From the NCBI RefSeq assembly GCF_902498915.1, contig NZ_CABVLQ010000001.1: a stretch of 64,000 nt of DNA; one strand, given 5' to 3'. Each line of letters begins with the position of its first letter. Positions within the stretch are counted from its first letter, which is position 1. The notes under the pieces are model-generated. The model had not been told where the DNA came from. It ran no database searches and saw only the letters and a program-made list of their open reading frames with translations. Made by a program: the position numbers and the translations under genes. Shown piece by piece: positions 28,877 to 38,100 of this stretch. Origin of the DNA: Escherichia ruysiae. GTDB lineage: Bacteria; Pseudomonadota; Gammaproteobacteria; Enterobacterales; Enterobacteriaceae.

Positions 28877-28961
28877 TCACCTTTCCCGGATTAAACACTT
28901 TTTTGCCCGGCGGCATGGCGCTACCGGCGATCACAAACGGTTAATTATGACACAAATCGAC

Positions 28962-28977
28962 CTGAATGAATATACAG
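28962..28977. promoter_or_regulatory. LexA operator (SOS box) between uvrA and ssb
   Basis: CTGAATGAATATACAG on the plus strand reads CTGTATATTCATTCAG on the minus strand, toward uvrA. It matches CTGT-N8-ACAG with one change and is the known uvrA operator, which also affects one ssb promoter. Confidence 0.95.
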
Positions 28978-29126
28978 TATTGGAATGCAAAACCCGGAGT
29001 GCTGTGTAACAATGTCGGGCCATGTTTGTTTACCGGAACCGAGGTCACATCGTGGTAAAACCGCTATTGGTAATGCTACAATCGCGCGTTTACACTTATT
29101 AGAACGTTTTTTTCAGGAGACACGAC

Positions 29127-29663
29127 ATGGCCAGCAGAGGCGTAAATAAGGTTATTCTCGTTGGTAATCTGGGCCAGGACCCGGAAGTACGCTATATGCC
29201 GAATGGTGGCGCAGTTGCCAACATTACGCTGGCTACTTCCGAATCCTGGCGTGATAAAGCGACCGGCGAGATGAAAGAGCAGACTGAATGGCACCGTGTT
29301 GTGCTGTTCGGCAAACTGGCGGAAGTTGCCAGCGAATATCTGCGTAAAGGTTCTCAGGTTTATATCGAAGGTCAGCTGCGTACCCGCAAATGGACTGACC
29401 AATCCGGCCAGGATCGCTACACCACAGAAGTCGTGGTGAACGTTGGCGGCACCATGCAGATGCTGGGTGGTCGCCAGGGCGGCGGCGCACCGGCAGGCGG
29501 TAACGTCGGTGGCGGTCAGCCGCAGGGCGGTTGGGGGCAGCCTCAGCAGCCGCAGGGTGGCAATCAGTTCAGCGGCGGTGCGCAGTCTCGCCCGCAGCAG
29601 TCCGCTCCGGCAGCGCCGTCTAACGAGCCGCCGATGGATTTCGATGACGACATTCCGTTCTAG
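29127..29663 (+). CDS. ssb: Ssb, single-stranded DNA-binding protein
   Basis: SSB (178 residues) is the essential tetramer that coats single-stranded DNA and recruits repair and replication partners. The OB fold covers about 1-112 (MASRGVNKVILVGNLGQDPE). A glycine- and glutamine-rich linker follows, and the acidic tip is DFDDDIPF, which docks partner proteins. The last codons and the stop deserve attention: the frame ends CCG TTC TAG, and the same CCGTTCT followed by TGA occurs at 41552, beyond the inserted island. The island seems to have entered here and rebuilt the end of the gene. Confidence 0.99.
   Translation: MASRGVNKVILVGNLGQDPEVRYMPNGGAVANITLATSESWRDKATGEMKEQTEWHRVVLFGKLAEVASEYLRKGSQVYIEGQLRTRKWTDQSGQDRYTTEVVVNVGGTMQMLGGRQGGGAPAGGNVGGGQPQGGWGQPQQPQGGNQFSGGAQSRPQQSAPAAPSNEPPMDFDDDIPF
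29655..29661. other. Candidate attL core (CCGTTCT)
   Basis: CCGTTCT covers the Pro-Phe codons and first stop base at the end of ssb. The same seven bases occur at 41552-41558. The next bases, AGGATTTACCTAAG, belong to the island side on this reading. Confidence 0.65.
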
Positions 29664-29702
29664 GATTTACCTAAGACGTTTATGTAATTAATTATCTATC
29701 AG

Positions 29703-29728
29703 GCCCCTGTTAATACAGGGGCTTTTTA
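29703..29728 (+). terminator. Terminator after ssb, carried by the island
   Basis: The stem GCCCCTG/CAGGGGC with loop TTAATA is followed by TTTTTATT. It now ends the ssb transcript. If the left boundary is at 29661, this hairpin belongs to the island, and the native ssb terminator is stranded beyond the right end. Confidence 0.85.
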
Positions 29729-29806
29729 TTTGCCGCGTCTCAAAAGTGTCAAATCGTAATTGATATCTTCCTAACATACTGTGTACCTTGCAATTATGTA
29801 AAGTGT

Positions 29807-31069
29807 ATGGGGTATGGGCACATGAAGGATAACTACAAGGTTACAACATTTGTCATGGACAGTGGCGAGCGATACTGCATGGTGGTGGATCGTTCTTCTT
29901 GCCTTCCCGTGTATTACCCGACTCTTTTTTTAACAACCCAAATCCGCAACAGAGGGGATGCTTTTTCAACTATGCTAGCAGCAGCTAGCAACCTTGTTGT
30001 GCTGCTACGCTTCTTAGATAATCGTGGCATTGACCTAGAACAGCGATTTTTGACCAAAAATTTCTTCAAACCTTACGAACTGGACGATCTGCGGGATTTT
30101 GCTCAGCGCAAGCAGGGAAAGAAGCTGTTAGTTGCTTCTTCTACACCTTGGTTGGAAGATGCGAGTAGCGATACTGTTGATAACGGAACATTGCATTCCC
30201 GGCTGACAACATATGCCAAATATTTAGGTTGGTATGCAATGCATATTTTAAAGACGGCAGAACCGGGCGTTGTCGAACAGATCAATGAAATGTTGCAGCA
30301 CATAAAGATACGTCGACCGTCGAAAAAGCGCAGAAACAGTGAATGGCAAGACAGGTCATTGAATGATGTGCAATTGGATACGCTATTTGAAGTTATCAAG
30401 CCGGGATCAGATTTAAATCCTTTCTCAATAGATGTTCAGCGTCGCAATCGGCTGATGATCTTACTTCTGTTTTATCTTGGTATTCGAGGTGGGGAATTGT
30501 TAAACATCAGAATACAAGATATTGATTTTAGTACTAACAGGATCCGTATATTTAGGCGAGCAGATGAGCTAGCTGATTCTAGAACCAATCAGCCCCATGC
30601 TAAAACGAGAGACCGGCTCTTGCCATTGGCTGAATCCCTAGTTCAAGAACTACATAGTTATATCATCCAAGATCGCCGGAAAGTCCGAAATGCAAAGAAA
30701 AATGACTACCTCTTTGTCACTTATAAGCTAGGGCCAACAGTTGGAAACCCTATCTCTAAAGGGGGATATCATAAAATCTTTTCCGTGGTCAGGGCTGTAT
30801 CACCACAATTGTATGCAGCGACAGGGCATTCGTTCCGCCATACATGGAATCGAAAGTTTTCAGAAAGAATGGATGCCATGAATGAGCAAGTCAGCGAGGA
30901 ACGCCAAGAGCAGCTCCGTTCTTACTTAATGGGTTGGAGAGATGGTTCGGGAACTGCAGCGACTTACAACAAGCGTTTCATTCAGCAAAAAGGGTTTGAG
31001 GCCGCTTTGGCATTGCAGGAAGGTAATGGCACTCGCTTGCCAAAGGACATGAAGAATGATGACGAGTAA
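29807..31069 (+). CDS. ginA: GinA-like tyrosine recombinase (first of three)
   Basis: This 420-residue protein has the C-terminal catalytic domain of a tyrosine recombinase: Arg in LGIRGGELL (R227), the HxxRH box in TGHSFRHTW (H341, R344, H345) and the nucleophile Tyr in GTAATYNKRF (Y387) after GWRDG. The N-terminal half is the expected arm/core DNA-binding region. It may instead start at the ATG at 29822 (MKDNYKV). The next gene starts inside its last codons (14-base overlap), so the operon is translationally coupled. It is diverged from phage lambda-type integrases and fits the first gene of a GInt module. Confidence 0.85.
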   Translation: MGYGHMKDNYKVTTFVMDSGERYCMVVDRSSCLPVYYPTLFLTTQIRNRGDAFSTMLAAASNLVVLLRFLDNRGIDLEQRFLTKNFFKPYELDDLRDFAQRKQGKKLLVASSTPWLEDASSDTVDNGTLHSRLTTYAKYLGWYAMHILKTAEPGVVEQINEMLQHIKIRRPSKKRRNSEWQDRSLNDVQLDTLFEVIKPGSDLNPFSIDVQRRNRLMILLLFYLGIRGGELLNIRIQDIDFSTNRIRIFRRADELADSRTNQPHAKTRDRLLPLAESLVQELHSYIIQDRRKVRNAKKNDYLFVTYKLGPTVGNPISKGGYHKIFSVVRAVSPQLYAATGHSFRHTWNRKFSERMDAMNEQVSEERQEQLRSYLMGWRDGSGTAATYNKRFIQQKGFEAALALQEGNGTRLPKDMKNDDE

Positions 31070-32618
31070 GTTCCTACCGGCATTAGTGTCCGAGCGAATC
31101 TGTGCTAGGGCTAATGGCTACTTCTTTCACTTATATGATACATCGTGGATATTGGATAAAAATACCCACGCCACTCTTGTAGATATTCACCATTACTTGT
31201 CAGGTGAGGGGCTCAATGGCTGCCTACGCACGCTAGCATTTTATGCTTCTACTCAATCTGCTCCTCATACTCTGAACATTATTATGCGGTTTCAGCACAT
31301 GCTGCGAGAGACTCATGCGAGAGAAATTACTGATACGGTATTGATTAATTATCGGGCGAGACTATTGCCTGCGACGGAATGGTATCTGGCAACTATACGT
31401 GGCTTTCTTCGAACTTGGCACCAGCTTGGTTATCCCGGTATCAGCAAAGATGTGATCAGTTTGTTGGATGGCTGGAGGCTGAAGGGTAATCGTAAGGGAG
31501 ATGCGGTTAAGCGTCAGGATCCTCAAGAAGGGCCTCTGACGGATAATGAGCTGACAGCGTTTAACGAGGGGGCTGTTCGGGCTTATGAAAAGAGCTTAAT
31601 TACCATAGCGGAGTTGGCTTTGGCACTTAGCATCAGTCATACAGGACGACGACCCATCCAGATCTCGCTGCTTCATGCAGTCGATGTGCTTTGCGGTAAA
31701 AATGGAAAGGGAGAGCCATTCTATGTTTTGAATGTGCCGCGAGCCAAGCAGCGCAGCAGTTCTTTTCGAATAAACTTCAAGCTCTTTGCGATATCACCAG
31801 AACTATGGGTAATTCTGAACACTCAGGCAAAGAATGCAATTGCAATGGTTGAGAATCGTCTGGGGTTTGAATTGCAGGAAGATGACCGACAGCAAATCCC
31901 TCTGTTTCCAGATCTTGATGTGTTAGCTACCGTCCAGTCTCCTTATGAATTCCGCCAACTGTTTGCTACCGACAAACTCCACATTCCCGCAGCAAAGATA
32001 ACCAACACACTCCAGTACATCATAGAAAAATCTGATATCCGGTCAGAACGTACTGGTGAGCTATTACATATCAATGCTCGTCGTTTTCGCTATACCACGG
32101 GCACACGAGCTGCCAAGGAAGGATTTGGCGAATTGGTGATTGCGGAACTACTTGACCATACGGATACCCAAAACGCCGGCGTTTACATCAAGAACATTCC
32201 CGAACATGTGAAAAAGCTTGATGAGGCGGTTGGCTTCCAACTAGCACCATACGCCCAGGCCTTTGTCGGGGTACTTGTCGATTCAGAGAGGGGCGCGCAT
32301 CGAGGTAACGACCCTGCCAGTCGCATTAGGACCGAGATAGGCCATGGTGTAGGTACTTGTGGGGAGCATGGTTTTTGTGGTGCCAATGTTCCTATTCCTT
32401 GCTACACCTGCATGCATTTCCAGCCTTGGCTGGATGGCCCCCATGAGGATGTCTATCAGGGGCTGCTCAACGAGCGTGAACGGGTGAAAGAGATAACCGG
32501 CGATATCCAGATTGCTGCCATACTTGATCGCAGCATTATCGCGGTGGCAGATGTGATCATGCGTTGTGCAAAACGTCGTGAAGAGCTTAGTCCACAGGGA
32601 GCAATCGCCAATGGCTGA
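31056..32618 (+). CDS. ginB: GinB-like tyrosine recombinase (second of three)
   Basis: This 520-residue protein is a divergent tyrosine recombinase. The first catalytic Arg is in HTGRRPIQISL (about R198-R199). The box II region reads ARRFRYTTGTR, so the usual His of HxxR is replaced by Arg (R342) while the Arg (R345) remains. A His sits in LLDHTDTQ (H368) and the nucleophile Tyr in NAGVYIKN (Y377). A C-terminal Cys cluster (C435, C441, C449, C452) suggests a bound zinc. The module overlaps its neighbours on both sides. The box II change is typical of some multi-recombinase modules and does not by itself mean loss of activity. Confidence 0.83.
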   Translation: MMTSKFLPALVSERICARANGYFFHLYDTSWILDKNTHATLVDIHHYLSGEGLNGCLRTLAFYASTQSAPHTLNIIMRFQHMLRETHAREITDTVLINYRARLLPATEWYLATIRGFLRTWHQLGYPGISKDVISLLDGWRLKGNRKGDAVKRQDPQEGPLTDNELTAFNEGAVRAYEKSLITIAELALALSISHTGRRPIQISLLHAVDVLCGKNGKGEPFYVLNVPRAKQRSSSFRINFKLFAISPELWVILNTQAKNAIAMVENRLGFELQEDDRQQIPLFPDLDVLATVQSPYEFRQLFATDKLHIPAAKITNTLQYIIEKSDIRSERTGELLHINARRFRYTTGTRAAKEGFGELVIAELLDHTDTQNAGVYIKNIPEHVKKLDEAVGFQLAPYAQAFVGVLVDSERGAHRGNDPASRIRTEIGHGVGTCGEHGFCGANVPIPCYTCMHFQPWLDGPHEDVYQGLLNERERVKEITGDIQIAAILDRSIIAVADVIMRCAKRREELSPQGAIANG

Positions 32619-34644
32619 GATTTTCCAGTTTAAACCAAAGGCTACGCTGACAGCAGCACAAAACCTTGGAGTATTCATATCCAAGTGCCGAGTACAATTG
32701 ATTGTATTCGGTTCCGATCTGAATTGGGAAGCTCCTGTTTGGCCAAACATAACAGTGTTTGCCAAGCTAGGCATTATTACGCGAACACCTATGCAGGGAG
32801 AGGTACAAGACCCTGCGTTCATTGATTTCGCCAAAGCCTATTTTCGTTACCAGCAGGGACATCATCCCACAGGGACAAAGAATGAAAGTAAGGCCCTCCG
32901 TGCGATTGAGGCGGCTTTAATTCAAGTAAATGGAAATGCAAATATTGATGGTCTGTCGATTTCAGTACTGGATGAAGCATCTGAATTGGCAAGGCAGCAC
33001 TACTCTGATGGTGCTGCATATCATTGTGGCCGAGAGATTGAGCGGCTGGCTAAGTTTGTCGTTGAAAATCGACTTGTATCAAGTGCTGTGCAAAATTGGG
33101 TTAATCCCATTAGGCGTGCAGAGGACAAAAACAAAACAGGCAGAGAGGCTAAAAAAAATAGGGAAAAGAAACTACCGAGTGATATTGCCCTCAACGCGCT
33201 TGCGGAAATTTTTGCAAACGATCCAATGGATGAAAGAGACATATTTACAACATCGGTGTTTGCTATGCTGATGTCTGCTCCTTCGCGCATTTCTGAAGTG
33301 TTAGCACTTCCTGCAGATTGTGAGGTGTTTGAAACCGATAGCGAAGATATAGAACGCTATGGTTGGCGTTTCTTTGCAGGTAAAGGCTATGAAGGGGGCA
33401 TTAAATGGATACCCACTGTAATGGTTGGCGTTGCTAAAACAGCTATCGCTAGAACCAAAATGTTATCTGAGAATGCTCGACAGCTGGCCAAGTGGATTGA
33501 GATACACCCGGATAAATTTTACCGCCATGCTAACTGTCCTGATGTCGCTGATGATGAGCCGTTGACAATGGAACAGTCTTGTATGGCTCTCGGTCTTGCT
33601 TGTAAATCCAAAAAACAATGTCGTTCTTCTCTCTTTAATCGAGGGTTAGCTCAAGAAGATGGTTCGCACACACTAAAAAGCCTGTGGCGCCATGCTATGG
33701 CGCGATTGCCTGATGGTTTTCCGTGGTTTGATAAAGACAAGGGAATTAAGTACAGCAATGCTTTGTTTGCACTTAATGTAAATCAGTTCCACGGGAATCG
33801 CCGATGTATACCGATTGAATTGTATAAACCAACCAATAACTTCTTTAATAATGATCTGACGCCTCGGGAGACTTTGAATGGAAAACATGCCAGTATCTTT
33901 GATCGCTATAATTACCATGCTGAAAACGGTGAACGGGTTAAATTAACCTCGCACCAAGCTCGGCACCTACTTAACACCATAGCTCAGCGTGGTGGGCTCT
34001 CAAACTTGGAAATTGCCAAGTGGTCTGGTCGGGCAGATATGAAACAGAATCGAGCTTACAACCACATGACTGAATATGAGTTGGTTGGCATGTCTGAACG
34101 CCTCGATCCCTCAAAAGGTCTATTTGGGCCTGCTGGAGATGTGGCTAAGCACCTTCCTGTGACTATTCAAGAGTTCAATACGTTAGATCATGCCGCAGTC
34201 CATGTGACGGAGTATGGCTACTGCGTGCATGATTACACCATGGGCCCTTGCGAGAAGTTCCGAGATTGCGTCAATTGTACTGAGCAGGTTTGTATCAAAG
34301 GCGAGGATACAGAAATATTGGATCGAATTAAGAAACGTTTGGTGAAGTCGGAACGAATGTTTTGTATTGCTGATGCAGCGGTAGAACGCGGCGAGATGGG
34401 GGCTGATCGCTGGTATCAATACCACAAGAAAACTGTCACCCGGCTTCGTGAGTTAGTCGCTATTTTAGAGAATCCAGACATTGAAAATGGTGCCCAGATT
34501 AAGCTCCGGGGCAATGATTTCAGCCAGCTTCGCCGTGTTGTCGCAAAGACGTCTATTGCGGCCATCAAGCAAAAAGGCAAAGAAAGTGAAGAAGCTGTGA
34601 TGTTAGATGATTTGACAACTTTGTTAGGAGGTGGCCTTGGCTAA
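32611..34644 (+). CDS. ginC: GinC-like tyrosine recombinase (third of three)
   Basis: This 677-residue protein is the largest recombinase of the trio. Catalytic residues visible are Arg in APSRISEVL (R226), the box TSHQARHLLNT (H448, R451, H452), Arg in KWSGRADMK (R474) and the Tyr in NRAYNHMT (Y483). A C-terminal Cys-rich segment (C538, C547, C553, C556, C561) looks like a zinc-binding module and recalls the one in the second recombinase. I started it at ATG 32611, preceded by GGAG, which overlaps the upstream stop by eight bases; a longer frame is possible. It fits the third gene of a GInt. Confidence 0.84.
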   Translation: MAEIFQFKPKATLTAAQNLGVFISKCRVQLIVFGSDLNWEAPVWPNITVFAKLGIITRTPMQGEVQDPAFIDFAKAYFRYQQGHHPTGTKNESKALRAIEAALIQVNGNANIDGLSISVLDEASELARQHYSDGAAYHCGREIERLAKFVVENRLVSSAVQNWVNPIRRAEDKNKTGREAKKNREKKLPSDIALNALAEIFANDPMDERDIFTTSVFAMLMSAPSRISEVLALPADCEVFETDSEDIERYGWRFFAGKGYEGGIKWIPTVMVGVAKTAIARTKMLSENARQLAKWIEIHPDKFYRHANCPDVADDEPLTMEQSCMALGLACKSKKQCRSSLFNRGLAQEDGSHTLKSLWRHAMARLPDGFPWFDKDKGIKYSNALFALNVNQFHGNRRCIPIELYKPTNNFFNNDLTPRETLNGKHASIFDRYNYHAENGERVKLTSHQARHLLNTIAQRGGLSNLEIAKWSGRADMKQNRAYNHMTEYELVGMSERLDPSKGLFGPAGDVAKHLPVTIQEFNTLDHAAVHVTEYGYCVHDYTMGPCEKFRDCVNCTEQVCIKGEDTEILDRIKKRLVKSERMFCIADAAVERGEMGADRWYQYHKKTVTRLRELVAILENPDIENGAQIKLRGNDFSQLRRVVAKTSIAAIKQKGKESEEAVMLDDLTTLLGGGLG

Positions 34645-35056
34645 ACATCTGGACAATAGAGACATTAACGCCATCGTGAATCTAATTCGAGGATGGCAGG
34701 AACCAAAACTGTCCTGGTCAGTAATTTGTGAGGCGGCAGAACCATTGGTTGGAAAGTTGCCGTCAAGACAGTCCCTTAATGCACATGGGGCAATAGTGAC
34801 TGCCTATCAAACAAAGAAAGAGGCGCTTAAAGGCCGTGGCCCCAAAAATCCGCGTCCAGCTAGTTTGAACATTGCAGCCGCTAGGATTGTGAATCTTGAA
34901 AGCGAAATCGAAGAGCTTAAGGAAGAGAACCGGAGGTACAAACAACAGTTTGTGATCTGGCAATACAATGCATACAAACATGGAATGACAGGACATCAAC
35001 TCAATGCGCAGCTGACAAAGATTGACCGTGAGCGCTCTGATGGAGAAAGAAGATAG
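34631..35056 (+). CDS. ginD: GinD-like small accessory protein
   Basis: This protein of about 141 residues overlaps the end of the third recombinase. It has an N-terminal helical part (NRDINAIVNLIRGW, then LSWSVICEAAEPLVG) that could be a helix-turn-helix and a coiled coil around residues 80-105 (NLESEIEELKEENRRYKQQ). Position, size and layout match the fourth gene, ginD, of GInt islands and resemble the small accessory gene of Tn554-type modules. The start is unclear: a strong AGGAGG at 34627-34632 lies too close to GTG 34631 and fits TTG 34637 better. A role as a recombination helper is inferred from context. Confidence 0.7.
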   Translation: MALAKHLDNRDINAIVNLIRGWQEPKLSWSVICEAAEPLVGKLPSRQSLNAHGAIVTAYQTKKEALKGRGPKNPRPASLNIAAARIVNLESEIEELKEENRRYKQQFVIWQYNAYKHGMTGHQLNAQLTKIDRERSDGERR

Positions 35057-35130
35057 TTGCTGAGTACGATATCGAGGGTGCATTTCTCTGTGTAGGGGCA
35101 GTTATTTACAAAAAATAGGGGAATAATTAA

Positions 35131-38100
35131 ATGGTCAAACCAAACTGGGATAACTTTAAAGCTAAATTTAATGAGAATCCTCAAGATAATTTTGAGTGGT
35201 TTTGCTACTTATTGTTCTGTCAAGAATTCAAAATACCCGCAGGTATATTTAGATATAAGAATCAATCTGGTATCGAAACTAATCCAATAACCAAAGATAA
35301 TGAACTTATCGGTTGGCAATCTAAATTCTATGACACAAAATTGTCGGATAACAAAGCTGATCTTATAGAAATGATTGGGAAAAGCAAAAAGGCTTATCCA
35401 GGATTAAGTAAAATCATTTTCTATACTAATCAAGAGTGGGGGCAGGGGAGAAAGTCTCATGAGCCTGAAGACGATAAGAACGCTGATAATTATTTTGAAA
35501 CTGTCGGAAATAGTAACGATCCCAAAATAAAAATTGAAGTTGATCAGAAAGCATATGAGTCGGGTATCGAAATAGTATGGAGAGTTGCTAGTTTTTTTGA
35601 ATCACCGTTTGTAATAGTTGAGAATGAAAAGATTGCAAAACATTTCTTCTCCCTTAATGAAAGCATCTTTGATTTATTAGAAGAAAAGCGCAAGCACACA
35701 GAAAATGTTTTATATGAAATTCAAACCAATATAGAGTTCAAAGACAGAAGTATTGAAATTGACAGACGACATTGCATTGAACTTCTACATGAGAATCTAG
35801 TTCAGAAAAAAATTGTCATCGTCAGCGGAGAAGGTGGGGTTGGAAAAACAGCAGTTATCAAAAAAATTTATGAAGCTGAAAAACAATGCACTCCTTTCTA
35901 TGTCTTTAAGGCTAGTGAGTTTAAAAAAGACAGCATTAATGAGCTATTCGGTGCGCATGGCTTAGCCGATTTCTCTAATGCTCATCAAGACGAATTACGT
36001 AAAGTCATAGTCGTAGATTCTGCTGAAAAGCTTTTAGAATTGACCAATATCGATCCTTTTAAAGAATTCCTGACTGTTTTAATAAAGGATAAATGGCAGG
36101 TTATTTTCACAACCCGTAACAACTACTTGGCAGATCTGAACTATGCTTTCATAGATATTTATAAGATAACTCCTGGAAACTTAGTAATAAAGAACCTTGA
36201 ACGCGACGAGCTAATAGAGTTATCTGATAATAATGGATTTAGCCTTCCTCAAGATGTTCGATTATTAGAACTAATCAAAAATCCATTTTATCTAAGTGAA
36301 TATCTGAGGTTCTATACCGGTGAAAGCATCGATTATGCGAGCTTCAAAGAAAAGCTCTGGAATAAGATTGTCGTCAAAAATAAACCTTCTCGGGAGCAGT
36401 GTTTCTTAGCGACTGCTTTTCAGCGGGCTAGTGAGGGCCAATTTTTTGTCTCTCCGACATGTGATACTGGAATTTTAGATGCGTTAGTTAAAGACGGAAT
36501 TGTCGGCTATGAAGCTGCTGGTTACTTCATTACACATGATATATATGAGGAATGGGCATTAGAAAAGAAAATTTCCGTCGATTATATCCGTAAAGCGAAC
36601 AATAACGAGTTCTTCGAAAAGATAGGAGAATCACTTCCTGTTCGCCGTAGTTTTCGGAATTGGATATCTGAACGATTACTTTTAGATGACCAGTCCATAA
36701 AGCCTTTTATCGCAGAAATAGTCTGTGGAGAAGGAATATCAAAATTTTGGAAAGACGAGTTATGGGTAGCTGTCCTTCTTTCCGACAATTCAGGCATATT
36801 TTTTAATTACTTTAAACGATATTTACTTAGTAGTGACCAGAATCTTTTAAAAAGACTTACTTTCTTATTGAGGCTTGCTTGCAAGGACGTTGATTACGAT
36901 CTGCTTAAACAGTTAGGTGTAAGTAATTCAGATCTACTTTCCATTAAATATGTTCTTACTAAGCCTAAGGGAACTGGTTGGCAGAGTGTGATCCAATTTA
37001 TCCATGAAAATTTAGATGAAATTGGGTTCAGAAATATTAATTTTATACTTCCAGTGATTCAAGAGTGGAATCAAAGAAACAAAGTGGGTGAAACGACTCG
37101 ATTATCTAGTTTGATAGCCCTAAAATATTATCAATGGACTATAGATGAGGATGTCTATTTATCCGGAAGGGATAATGAGAAAAATATTCTGCATACGATT
37201 CTTCATGGGGCGGCCATGATTAAACCTGAAATGGAAGAGATTTTAGTTAAGATTCTAAAAAATAAGTGGAACGAGCACGGTACCCCATATTTCGATCTTA
37301 TGACCTTAATCCTTACTGACTTAGATTCACATCCGGTTTGGGTATCTCTCCCGGAATATGTTCTACAATTGGCAGATCTGTTCTGGTATCGGCCACTTAA
37401 AGAAAAAGGCGAACGTTATCACCATATGGATATTGAAGATGAGTTCGGTCTATTTAGGTCTCATCATGACTATTATCCAGAAAGTCCATATCAGACTCCT
37501 ATATATTGGTTACTACAATCACAGTTCAAAAAAACAATAGACTTTATTCTTGATTTTACGAACAAGACAACGATATGTTTTGCCCACTCCCGCTTTGCTA
37601 AAAACGAAATTGAAGAAGTCGATGTCTTTATTGAAGAAGGAAAGTTTATAAAGCAATATATATGCAATCGTCTGTGGTGCTCATATCGAGGAACACAGGT
37701 CTCTACCTACTTACTTTCATCAATTCATATGGCATTGGAAAAAATTTTTCTTGAGAATTTTAAAAATGCAGACTCGAAAGTGTTGGAAAGTTGGCTTCTC
37801 TTTTTGTTGAGAAATACCAAGTCAGCTTCTATCTCCGCAGTAGTTACTAGTATTGTACTTGCATTCCCTGAGAAGACATTCAATGTAGCTAAAGTACTAT
37901 TCCAAACAAAGGATTTCTTCCATTTTGATATGAATCGAATGGTTCTAGACAGAACACATAAAAGTTCATTAATCTCCCTCAGGGATGGCTTTGGCGGTGC
38001 AGATTACAGAAACTCTTTGCACGAAGAAGATAGAATTAAAGCTTGCGATGATGTGCATAGAAATACTCATCTTGAAAATCTTGCCTTGCATTATCAAATT

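Noticed and set aside
29664..29806. tRNA gene as the integration target
   Set aside because: No tRNA-like cloverleaf is seen near either edge. The repeat at the edges lies in ssb codons.
29807..35056. The recombinase operon as a Tn554-type transposon or a RIT element
   Set aside because: Tn554 has two recombinases plus a small gene, and RIT elements have three recombinases without the fourth gene and without large cargo. Three recombinases plus a small coiled-coil gene fits GInt better, though all are related modules.
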